NCBI GenBank assembly: GCA_016791365.1
Contig: JAEUMT010000014.1
Span: forward strand, 1 to 43,375
From: Hyphomonadaceae bacterium
Lineage (GTDB): Bacteria; Pseudomonadota; Alphaproteobacteria; Caulobacterales; Aquidulcibacteraceae
DNA length: 43,375 nucleotides
Direction: 5' to 3'
The notes under the pieces were generated by a model. It was not told the origin of the DNA. It searched no databases and worked only from the letters and a program-made list of their open reading frames with translations. This document shows positions 16,366 through 23,704 of this stretch, piece by piece. Position numbers and translations under genes: made by a program. Each line of letters begins with the position of its first letter. Within the stretch, counting starts at the first letter, position 1.

Positions 16366-17205
16366 GTGCCGGTTTCCGCCGCTTCAGCGGCCGCCATCGC
16401 CCAAAACTTCGTCGACGCGCGCCGGACCGCCACGTCGTTGCGCGAGTATCCGGGCCGAATGCCCTCGGACCTGGGCTCGGCGTACGCCATTCAGGATGCC
16501 GCCATCGCGCTTTGGGGCGATGACATCGCCGGTTGGAAAATCGGCATGGTGCCTGCCAATCTGCGCGGTGAGCTGGGTGTGGATCGCATCGCTGGCCCGA
16601 TTTTCGCCCGCCAGGTCGTCCGGGTGTCGGGCGACGAGCGCGTCGATCTTGCGGTGCTTCGGGGCGGTTTTGCCGCGGTCGAGGCCGAGTTCGTTTTGCG
16701 CATCGGCCGCGATCAGGACCCAACGCAACGCGTGTGGAGCACGATCGATGCGGCGGAGATGATCGGCGCCGTGCATATCGGCATTGAGCTAGCCGGCAGC
16801 CCCTTCGCGGGCATCAATGATCACGGGCCCGCGGTGACGATCTCGGACTTTGGAAATAATTCGGGGCTGGTCGTCGGCGCGGAAGTGAAGGACTGGCGCG
16901 ACATCGATTGGGCGCGGGCGACCGCGAAGGCGTCGATCGATGCGGTTGACGTCGGTGAGGGCAACGCTGCGATGTTGCCGGGCGGACCGCTGGCGGCGCT
17001 GGCGTTCCTGCTGACTCATTGCGCCGAGCGCGGCCGGCCGTTGCGAAAGGGTCATTGGATTTCGAGCGGCGCAGTAACAGGCGTGCACCAGATCGAAGCC
17101 GGGCAATCGGCGGAATTTTCATTCGGCGAATTTGGCCGGCTTCGTTGCAGAGCTGTACCAGCGCGCGGCGAACAGACTCCCGCCGCAGCCGGTGTTGCGG
17201 TCTAA
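16366..17205 (+). CDS. Fumarylacetoacetate hydrolase-family hydratase (2-keto-4-pentenoate hydratase-like)
   Basis: A 279-residue cytoplasmic protein of the FAH/MhpD family, which binds a divalent metal and acts on short 2-keto acids by hydration, dehydration or C-C bond cleavage. Visible family features are VEAEFVLRIG (metal-binding acids), HIGIELAGSPF, NNSGLVVGAEV and, near the C-terminus, GPLAALAFLL and WISSGAVTGVH. It is the first gene of a unit with the TRAP transporter, 19 bases upstream of the binding-protein gene. Its substrate is not known; the surroundings suggest a uronate- or deoxy-sugar-acid-derived keto acid (inference). Start is a GTG with a weak ribosome site. Confidence 0.8.
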   Translation: MPVSAASAAAIAQNFVDARRTATSLREYPGRMPSDLGSAYAIQDAAIALWGDDIAGWKIGMVPANLRGELGVDRIAGPIFARQVVRVSGDERVDLAVLRGGFAAVEAEFVLRIGRDQDPTQRVWSTIDAAEMIGAVHIGIELAGSPFAGINDHGPAVTISDFGNNSGLVVGAEVKDWRDIDWARATAKASIDAVDVGEGNAAMLPGGPLAALAFLLTHCAERGRPLRKGHWISSGAVTGVHQIEAGQSAEFSFGEFGRLRCRAVPARGEQTPAAAGVAV

Positions 17206-17224
17206 TGCACGTCCGGGGGACGCC

Positions 17225-18202
17225 ATGACGACGCGTCGTTCATTGCTTGTCGGCGGCGCGGCGCTGGGCCTTGGCGCATGCTCGCCGCATATTGATACAG
17301 GTGTGCTGACGGCGGTCGATGTTCACCCCACTGATTATCCGACAGTCGAAGCAGTGCGGTGGATTGGCGCTGAGCTTGAGCGTGAAACAGGCGGCAGATT
17401 ATCGATCCGCGCCTATCCGGGCGGCCAGCTTGGCACCGAAAACGACACGGTCGCGCTCACGCATTTCAATGTTCTGAACTTCTGCCGCGTGACGGCGGCG
17501 GCGCTGAACAACACCTTTCCGCTGACGAAGGCGCTGGTGATCCCGTATACGTTTCACAGCGAAGACCATATGCGCCGTTGCGTTGATGGCGCCGTTGGAC
17601 AGCAAATTCTCGGTAGCTTTGAACGCAAAGGCTTGATCGGCCTGGCGCTTTACGACGGCGGCGCGCGTTCGATGTACAGCGCGCGCAGGCCGGTGCACGA
17701 GCCGCGCGACATGCACGGACTTAAAGTGCGAGTGCCGCGGTCAGACATCTTCCTTGAAATGCTGGAAGTGATGGGGGCGAATCCGACGCCGATCCCGTTC
17801 GGTGAAGTGTTCACCGGTTTGCAAACGCACTTGATCGATGCGGCTGAGAACAATTGGTCGACGTTTCAATCCACCCGTCAGTACGAGGTGGCGCGCTATT
17901 GGTCGCAAACCGAGCATTGTCACTCGCCCGATGTGCTGCTGTTTTCGAAGATTCGTTACGACGCCATGACGCCGCGAGACCGCGACTTGCTGCGCGCGAA
18001 GGCGCGCGAGTCCGTTGCCGTGATGCGCGGACTTTGGGATGTGAAGCAAACACATGCGCGCCAGATCGTGCTCGACGCTGGGGTAGAAGCGAACACCGTG
18101 GAGCGCGGCGCATTTCTCGCGGCCGTCGAGCCTGTGCGGCGGCGCTACGCGAACGATCCAATCATCGGCGATCTGATGCGCCGAATAGAAAACGAAGCCT
18201 GA
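17225..18202 (+). CDS. TRAP transporter solute-binding lipoprotein (DctP family)
   Basis: A 325-residue DctP-type binding protein that would deliver an organic acid, probably a uronate or oligouronate, to the membrane part encoded next. The N-terminus TTRRSLLVGGAALGLGAC combines a twin-arginine motif with a lipobox, so it is likely Tat-exported and lipid anchored. Family features include GGQLGTENDTV, the DMHGLKVRVP segment holding the conserved Arg that binds the carboxylate, and GEVFTGLQTHLIDAAENN. The frame opens at 17132, but the ATG at 17225 follows a GGGGGA ribosome site and starts the signal sequence. Confidence 0.9.
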   Translation: MTTRRSLLVGGAALGLGACSPHIDTGVLTAVDVHPTDYPTVEAVRWIGAELERETGGRLSIRAYPGGQLGTENDTVALTHFNVLNFCRVTAAALNNTFPLTKALVIPYTFHSEDHMRRCVDGAVGQQILGSFERKGLIGLALYDGGARSMYSARRPVHEPRDMHGLKVRVPRSDIFLEMLEVMGANPTPIPFGEVFTGLQTHLIDAAENNWSTFQSTRQYEVARYWSQTEHCHSPDVLLFSKIRYDAMTPRDRDLLRAKARESVAVMRGLWDVKQTHARQIVLDAGVEANTVERGAFLAAVEPVRRRYANDPIIGDLMRRIENEA

Positions 18203-18223
18203 GTAAACAGGCGGGGAGGACGA

Positions 18224-18727
18224 ATGGCTGCGAAACGCTCGGCGCTGACCGCCGCGTTCGACGTGCTGGCAGGCGTCACGATTGCGATCGGCGCAACGGC
18301 GCTGGCGTCGCTCGTGCTGGTGTTGGCGTGGCAGGTGATTGGCCGCTACGTGCTGAACGATTCTCCCAGCTGGACGGAGCCGGTCGCGCTGACGCTAATG
18401 AGCGTCTCCGCCTTGTTCGGAGCGGCAATCGCCGTGCGGGCGGAGTCCCACTTTAGTTTTCCGACACTGGTCGAATCGTCACCGCCGCCCGTGCGCGCGG
18501 CATTGCGATCCCTGGCGCGGCTCATCGCAGTGCTGTTCGGGGCGGCGCTCGCCTGGTTTGGCTTCTTTCTGATGATCGATAGCTGGGACACGCCGATGGC
18601 CGGCGCGCCGGCGCCTGAAGGGCTGAGCTATGCAGGGCTCGCGTTCGGCGGCGCCCTGATTGCGCTGTTCGCGTTCGAGCGGCTGCTCACGGGTCCGCCG
18701 GCGAAACCCGTGCACGAGGGCGCATAG
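18224..18727 (+). CDS. TRAP transporter small permease (DctQ family)
   Basis: A 167-residue membrane protein with four hydrophobic segments. It shows the typical DctQ features of ALASLVLVLAWQVIGRYVLN in the first helix and SPSWTEPVALTLMS before the second. It links the DctP binding protein with the large permease. GGGGAGG lies eight bases upstream of the start, and the stop codon is directly followed by the start of the next gene. Confidence 0.9.
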   Translation: MAAKRSALTAAFDVLAGVTIAIGATALASLVLVLAWQVIGRYVLNDSPSWTEPVALTLMSVSALFGAAIAVRAESHFSFPTLVESSPPPVRAALRSLARLIAVLFGAALAWFGFFLMIDSWDTPMAGAPAPEGLSYAGLAFGGALIALFAFERLLTGPPAKPVHEGA

Positions 18728-20008
18728 ATGGAAATCGCGATCCTCTTTGGCGTCTTTGCTCTGTTGCTTGTGGTTGGCGTGCCGATCGCGTTTGCGATCT
18801 CGGCGGCGTCGTTGGCGACGGTTGTGTATCTGGGACTGCCACCGGTGGTGGTGGTGCAGCAGGTTTCATCGGGCTTCAACAAGCTCTCGCTGTTGGCGAT
18901 CCCGCTCTTCATCTTCACCGGCGAATTGATGATGCGCGGCGGCATCTCGGACCGGCTGATTTCGTTGGCCGCTTCACTTGTCGGGCATTTGCGTGGCGGC
19001 TTGGGGCAGGTCAGCGTCGTGGCGTCGACCTTATTCGGCGGCGTGTCAGGTTCGGCGCTGGCGGATGTTTCGGCGATTGGACCAACAGTTATCCCGCAGA
19101 TGGCGAAGCGTGGTTTCAGCAAGGACTACGCCGTCGATGTTACGGTCGCCGCGTCACTGGTCGCGTTGTTGTTGCCGCCTTCGCACAATTTGATTTTGTT
19201 CTCCGCCGTGGCTGGCGGCGGCGTTTCGATCGCGGATTTGTTTGCAGCGGGGATCGTGCCGGCATTGTTGTTGGCGGTCGGTGTGATGGGCGCCGCGTAT
19301 TGGCTTGCGCGCGTGCGCGGCTATCCGACGGAAACGTTTCCCGGGTTCGGGGAAGTGCTGAAACGACTCGTTGCGGCGATACCTGGCTTGTTGATGATCT
19401 TTGTGATCTTCGGCGGCATCCGCGCGGGCATTTTCACCGCCGTCGAAAGCAGCGCTATCGCGGTGCTCTACGCGTTGGTGGTGTGCCTGCTGATCTATCG
19501 GGCGCTTGGCTGGAAGGATTTCGCCGGGGCGGCCGCGCATGCGGCGCGCTCTTCGGGGGCGGTGTTGTTTGTCATCGGCGCCGCCGGCGCGTTCGGCTGG
19601 CTCATCGCCTATCTTCAAATTCCCGGCGCGGTGGTTGAATCGCTCAACGCGCTGACGGATGACAAGAATGTAGCGCTGTTGCTGATGCTCATTTCACTTC
19701 TTATCATGGGCACGTTCCTCGATCTCGCGCCGAAGATCATTATCGTGACGCCGATCTTTCTGCCCGTGGCGAAGGCCTACGGCATCGAGCCTATGCATTT
19801 CGGCGTGATGATGGTGCTGGCCGGCGGACTGGGGCTGATGATGCCGCCGATTGGCTCGGTGTTGTTCGTGGGTTCCGCGATTGGGGGCATTACGATTACC
19901 GAAGCGATGCGTTCGATTTGGCCGTTTTTCTTCGCGGCGCTTGTTGTGTTGTTGTTGGTGACGTTCATCCCGGCGCTGTCGCTGACGCTGCCGGCGCTTT
20001 GGCGCTAA
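18728..20008 (+). CDS. TRAP transporter large permease (DctM family)
   Basis: A 426-residue, very hydrophobic protein with about 12 membrane segments that would form the sodium- or proton-driven channel of the TRAP importer. DctM signatures include LLVVGVPIAFAI at the N-terminus, LFGGVSGSALADVSAIG and MPPIGSVLFV. The start abuts the small-permease stop. The 3' end overlaps the converging KDG kinase gene by four bases. Its neighbours point to uronate or unsaturated oligogalacturonate as cargo (inference). Confidence 0.93.
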   Translation: MEIAILFGVFALLLVVGVPIAFAISAASLATVVYLGLPPVVVVQQVSSGFNKLSLLAIPLFIFTGELMMRGGISDRLISLAASLVGHLRGGLGQVSVVASTLFGGVSGSALADVSAIGPTVIPQMAKRGFSKDYAVDVTVAASLVALLLPPSHNLILFSAVAGGGVSIADLFAAGIVPALLLAVGVMGAAYWLARVRGYPTETFPGFGEVLKRLVAAIPGLLMIFVIFGGIRAGIFTAVESSAIAVLYALVVCLLIYRALGWKDFAGAAAHAARSSGAVLFVIGAAGAFGWLIAYLQIPGAVVESLNALTDDKNVALLLMLISLLIMGTFLDLAPKIIIVTPIFLPVAKAYGIEPMHFGVMMVLAGGLGLMMPPIGSVLFVGSAIGGITITEAMRSIWPFFFAALVVLLLVTFIPALSLTLPALWR

Positions 20009-21015
20009 CGGCGGACGCTTAGATCGGCGGCGAGGAATGCCTCGATGTCGGCGGCGGATGCGAGGCTAAAGTCGCCGGGTATCGTGTGTTTGATGCACGC
20101 CGCGCCCAGCGCGAAGCGGATCGCGGCGGCGTCTTCGAAATTCGTGCGCAGCGCGTGGATGAGGCCGGCCGCGAACGCATCCCCGGCGCCGATACGATCA
20201 ACGATGCCGGTGACATCGACGGGCGGCGTTTCGATGACGCCGTTGCGGGTGTGGAGGGCCGCGCTCAAGGCGTGGCGATTGACGCTATGCTGCGTGCGGC
20301 TCGTGCCGGCCATGAGTTTGAGGTTTGGAAATGCCGCGAACGCCGATTGCGCCGCGGTGCGAGCGTCGGTGAACGAAGCGCCCAGGATCAACGTCATGTC
20401 GCGCTCGTTGCCGAACACCAGATCAGACTGCGCGAGCAACTGACTTAGGATGGAAGGCGCGTCGCCGTTCCAGGCCTGCCAGAGTTTCGCGCGGTAATTG
20501 CAATCGAATGAAACGGTGAGCCCGAGTTTGCGCGCTTCCGTGGCGGCCGCGATCGTGGCTTCGGCGATTGTGGGGCCGAGTGCGGCAGTGACGCCCGATA
20601 CGTGAAACCAACCGGCGCCGCGCAGAACGCCGGGCCAGTCCGTTCTTGTATGTTGGGCAACGGCAAAGGCGGAGCCGGCGCGATCATAGATCACTTCGGC
20701 GGCGCGGCCGCCGGCGCCCGGGCTTAGGAAATAGAGGCCCATTCGGCCAGGCGTGAAGGCGATCCGCGACGTGTCGACTCCATAGCGGCGGAGCTCATTG
20801 TGCGCGGCGTGACCGAGTGCGTTGTCGGGGAGCGTGGATAAGACGCCCGTGTCGTGGCCGAGTGTGGCGAGCGAGACGGCGACGTTTGCTTCCGCGCCGC
20901 CGACGCAGATGTTGAGCTGCGGTGATTGCAGGAGAAGTTCGGCGCCTGGTGACGAGAGACGGAGCAGCACTTCGCCGAAGCAGACGACGGCGCCGTCGGA
21001 ACGCAATGCACTCAT
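20005..21015 (-). CDS. kdgK: 2-dehydro-3-deoxygluconate (KDG) kinase
   Basis: A 336-residue PfkB/ribokinase-family kinase that phosphorylates KDG to KDPG, the substrate of the aldolase at 14170. The N-terminal FGEVLLRLS and GGAEANVAVSLATLG sugar-binding motifs are present, and the C-terminal PfkB signature DRIGAGDAFAAG includes the catalytic Asp at about residue 279. It is the last gene of the isomerase-kduD-kdgK operon; its start overlaps the kduD stop by four bases. Confidence 0.93.
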   Translation of the reverse strand: MSALRSDGAVVCFGEVLLRLSSPGAELLLQSPQLNICVGGAEANVAVSLATLGHDTGVLSTLPDNALGHAAHNELRRYGVDTSRIAFTPGRMGLYFLSPGAGGRAAEVIYDRAGSAFAVAQHTRTDWPGVLRGAGWFHVSGVTAALGPTIAEATIAAATEARKLGLTVSFDCNYRAKLWQAWNGDAPSILSQLLAQSDLVFGNERDMTLILGASFTDARTAAQSAFAAFPNLKLMAGTSRTQHSVNRHALSAALHTRNGVIETPPVDVTGIVDRIGAGDAFAAGLIHALRTNFEDAAAIRFALGAACIKHTIPGDFSLASAADIEAFLAADLSVRR

Positions 21016-21773
21016 CGTGCGAGCCAGCCGCCGTCAACGGGAAGGATGGCGCCGTGGACGTAGTCCGATGCGCCTGACGCCAGGAACACGGCGGCGCCGC
21101 CGAGATCGCCGGCTTCACCCCAGCGGCCGGCCGGAATGCGGCCCAAAATCTCCGCGCTGCGCTTTGCGTCGTCGCGCAGCAGCGCGGTGTTGTCCGTGAC
21201 CATGTAGCCGGGCGCGATGGCGTTCACGTTCACGCCCTTGGCGGCCCATTCGTTGGCGAGCAGGCGCGTGAGACCGGCGAGGCCGCTCTTCGATGCAGTG
21301 TAGGAGGGCACGCGGATGCCGCCTTGGAAGGAGAGCATCGAAGCGACGTTGATGATCTTGCCCCGGCCTTGCGCGATCATGTGGCGGCCGGCGGCCTGCG
21401 CGAGAAAGAACGCGGACTTGAGGTTCGTGTCGATCACCGCATCCCAGTCGGCTTCGGTGAAATCGATTGAGTCGGCGCGGCGGATGATGCCGGCGTTGTT
21501 GACGAGGATATCGAGACCGTCGAGATCGCCGATGGTTTGTTCGACGATGGCGGCGATGGGTTTGGTGGAGCCCAGATCCGCTTCAATGCCGGTGAAGCGG
21601 CGGCCGAGGGCGGTCACTTTCTCCGCCGTTTCTGGCGCCGCGCGGCGGCTGACATTGGCGATATCGGCGCCGGCTTCGGCGAGGGCGATCGCGATGGCTT
21701 GCCCCAGGCCGACATTGCCGCCGGTGACGAGCGCGACTTTGCCATCGAGACTGAACGGATTGGCGCTCATCAT
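21012..21773 (-). CDS. kduD: 2-dehydro-3-deoxy-D-gluconate 5-dehydrogenase (KduD)
   Basis: A 253-residue short-chain dehydrogenase that reduces 2,5-diketo-3-deoxygluconate (DKII) to KDG in pectin breakdown. The NAD motif TGGNVGLG lies at residues 17-24 and the active site has Ser145, Tyr158 and Lys162 in VPSYTASKSG. The stretches NVASMLSFQGGIRVPSY and EILGRIPAGRWG, and the C-terminus VDGGWLAR, match KduD closely rather than general SDRs. Two adjacent ATGs form the start, and the isomerase stop is six bases upstream. Confidence 0.93.
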   Translation of the reverse strand: MMSANPFSLDGKVALVTGGNVGLGQAIAIALAEAGADIANVSRRAAPETAEKVTALGRRFTGIEADLGSTKPIAAIVEQTIGDLDGLDILVNNAGIIRRADSIDFTEADWDAVIDTNLKSAFFLAQAAGRHMIAQGRGKIINVASMLSFQGGIRVPSYTASKSGLAGLTRLLANEWAAKGVNVNAIAPGYMVTDNTALLRDDAKRSAEILGRIPAGRWGEAGDLGGAAVFLASGASDYVHGAILPVDGGWLAR

Positions 21774-21779
21774 TCTCTC

Positions 21780-22421
21780 TTACGACGCGCGCACGCGGCG
21801 GACGTAGTCAGCGATTGCTGTGTCTTGCGCGTTGGCGAAGAACAATTCCTCGAAGCGTTCACCGGCGATTGCTGCTTTCAGCAAGTCCTGATCGACCGAT
21901 TTCAGCACCGTCAGCATATCCTTGCAGGATGCGGCTTTCAGCTCTTTCAGGATGCCGCGGTTCTTCGCCATGATGGCGGCGCGCTCTTTCGGATAGCCAA
22001 GGCCGCGCTCGCCGTCGAAGAGCTTGCGATAGCAATCCTGCAGATTGAGCTCCGCCGCCCAGCCGAAGCCCTTGGCGTAGGGCATGGCGATGGCGTTGCC
22101 GTCATTGATCTGACCGAACAGGAAGGCGTCGGTCGGGTCGGCGATGAGTCCGCAGAACACGCCGGGCATGGAATTGCACGCCAGCATTGAGCCCATGCCG
22201 GTGCCGCAGCCGGTGACGACGAAATCCGCCGCTCGCGCGTTGATCAGGATGCCAGCGAGCAGGCCATTCATCACATAGGTGAGCGAGGCTTTGTCCTCGG
22301 CGCTGTACATTCCGTAGTGATGCACCTGGTGACCGAGCGGTTCGGCCACCGATTTCAACGCGTCATGCACGATGCTGCTCTTCGCGGCCTGACTGTTCTC
22401 GATGATGAGCGCGATTTTCAT
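21780..22421 (-). CDS. RpiB/LacAB-family sugar isomerase, likely 4-deoxy-L-threo-5-hexosulose-uronate isomerase (DhuI-type)
   Basis: A 213-residue protein of the RpiB/LacA/LacB fold. The family active-site segment VVTGCGTGMGSMLA (Cys72) is present, followed by GNAIAMPYA. Streptococcal DhuI, a member of this family of similar length, converts the unsaturated uronate product DKI to DKII. With kduD and kdgK directly downstream, the same role is likely here, replacing the unrelated KduI, which is not seen in the window. Ribose-5-phosphate isomerase activity is the alternative. A LacI-type operator lies 37 bases upstream. Confidence 0.82.
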   Translation of the reverse strand: MKIALIIENSQAAKSSIVHDALKSVAEPLGHQVHHYGMYSAEDKASLTYVMNGLLAGILINARAADFVVTGCGTGMGSMLACNSMPGVFCGLIADPTDAFLFGQINDGNAIAMPYAKGFGWAAELNLQDCYRKLFDGERGLGYPKERAAIMAKNRGILKELKAASCKDMLTVLKSVDQDLLKAAIAGERFEELFFANAQDTAIADYVRRVRAS

Positions 22422-22457
22422 GGGGTCATCCTCTTTGGAGGGTCTTGCTCGTTCGAC

Positions 22458-22474
22458 ATGGTAACCGGTGTCAT
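22458..22474. promoter_or_regulatory. LacI-type operator, site 2 (upstream of the isomerase-kduD-kdgK operon)
   Basis: The sequence ATGGTAACCGGTGTCAT contains a perfect right half-site CCGGTGTCA and a degenerate left half. It lies between the LacI regulator stop and the isomerase start. It would therefore control the isomerase operon independently of the regulator gene. Confidence 0.6.
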
Positions 22475-22495
22475 AGTCGTGCGCAACGGCGTGCG

Positions 22496-23569
22496 TTACT
22501 TGGGTGCGGAGGCTGTGGACTCGCGCTCGACGAGGAACGCGGGGAAGACGGCGCTATCGTCGTCCGGCGGCTGATCGGTTGCCGCGCGCAGCAGGTGTTG
22601 AGCCGCCGCGCGGCCCATGTCGTGGATAGGCCAGCGCACTGTGGTGAGCGGCGGCCACAAGCGGCGCGAAACCGGCGTGTCATCGAAGCCGACGACGGAA
22701 AGATCGCGTGGGATTGAGAGGCCGAGTTGGCGCGCCGCGTGATAAACGCCGGCCGCCATTTCGTCATTGCTCGCGAAAATAGCCGTCGGACGCGGCGAGA
22801 GCTTCAGCAATTTCTCCGCGGCGGCGATGCCGGACTCATAGGTGTAAGCGCCGTCGACGATGTTCTTCGCTGGCAATTCGATTCCGCGATCCTTCAACCC
22901 TGCGAGAAAACCGGTGCGGCGTTCTTCGCGTGAGCGGAAGCCAGGCGGGCCGGCGATAAAGCCGATGCGTGTGTGGCCAAGATCGGCGAGATGCTTTGCG
23001 GCTTCAGCGGTGGCGAGACTGTCGGTTGAAGCGACGAGATTGCCCGGTTCGTCAATCACGGCGGACGCCATGCGGACGTAGTGGCAGCCGCGTTCTTTCA
23101 GCAGATCGACGAGAGCATTGTTTTCGGAGATTGGCGGCAGCACGATTACGCCGAAGAGTTTTTGGCGCTCAACGAAAGCCGCGACCTCGCGCAAGAAGTC
23201 TGTGTCGTTGCGGTCGCAGGCGTGAACCACAAGTTCGAAGCCGCTGCCCTTGAGGCCCGCGAGCACGCCTTCTTGCATTGTCACAACCATTTGCGCGTTC
23301 GGGTTATCGAACACCATGCCAATGAGGAACGAGCGGCGGAAAGCGAGACCGCGCGCTTGCGGATCGGGCGTATAGCCGAGTTCCTGCATGAGGGTGTTGA
23401 CGCGAAGGCGTGTTTCCTCGCGCACGAACGGCGAATTGTTGAGTACGCGTGAGACGGTCTTTTTCGAGACGCCGGCCAGGCGGGCAATGTCATTGATTGT
23501 CGGCCGGCGATTGCTTTCGCCGCGCGACGCGCTTGTGCTGGAACGGCGGCTTGAAGTGGATGAACTCAC
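22496..23569 (-). CDS. LacI-family transcriptional regulator, probable regulator of the pectin/Entner-Doudoroff genes
   Basis: A LacI/GalR repressor of about 357 residues from the chosen start. The DNA-binding helix-turn-helix and hinge region read TINDIARLAGVSKKTVSRVL, and the periplasmic-binding-protein-like sugar domain follows, with PTAIFASNDEMAAGVYHAA and SVVGFDDTPVSRRLWPPLTT. A Ser/Thr/Arg-rich tail of about 20 residues precedes the helix-turn-helix. The frame is open to 23686 but includes the receptor's terminator hairpin there, so translation should start at the GTG at 23569 or at 23614. It sits in the middle of the genes that carry CCGG-centred operators. Confidence 0.9.
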   Translation of the reverse strand: MSSSTSSRRSSTSASRGESNRRPTINDIARLAGVSKKTVSRVLNNSPFVREETRLRVNTLMQELGYTPDPQARGLAFRRSFLIGMVFDNPNAQMVVTMQEGVLAGLKGSGFELVVHACDRNDTDFLREVAAFVERQKLFGVIVLPPISENNALVDLLKERGCHYVRMASAVIDEPGNLVASTDSLATAEAAKHLADLGHTRIGFIAGPPGFRSREERRTGFLAGLKDRGIELPAKNIVDGAYTYESGIAAAEKLLKLSPRPTAIFASNDEMAAGVYHAARQLGLSIPRDLSVVGFDDTPVSRRLWPPLTTVRWPIHDMGRAAAQHLLRAATDQPPDDDSAVFPAFLVERESTASAPK

Positions 23570-23645
23570 GCTGAGGTGGCTCGCTGCTCTTTCGTCGAGT
23601 GACGTTATGAGCACATTGCAGCCGGTGGCGCCAGTCGCGGCGTCC

Positions 23646-23680
23646 AAAAAGAAGAGGGGCGGCGCTTGATGCGCCGCCCC
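23646..23680 (-). terminator. Rho-independent terminator of the TonB-dependent receptor gene
   Basis: A perfect 10-bp stem (GGGGCGGCGC at 23656-23665 with its complement at 23671-23680) and a five-base loop lie 25 bases after the receptor stop. Read on the minus strand, it is followed by a T-rich run (CTTCTTTTT). Confidence 0.85.
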
Positions 23681-23704
23681 AGCCAAGTTCGCTCTAGGAG
23701 TGTT

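Noticed and set aside
14843-16723. Extended 626-residue form of the pectate lyase
   Set aside because: The extra 179 N-terminal residues are Arg/Pro-rich, overlap the hydratase gene and its control region, and lie before a good ribosome site, ATG and signal peptide.
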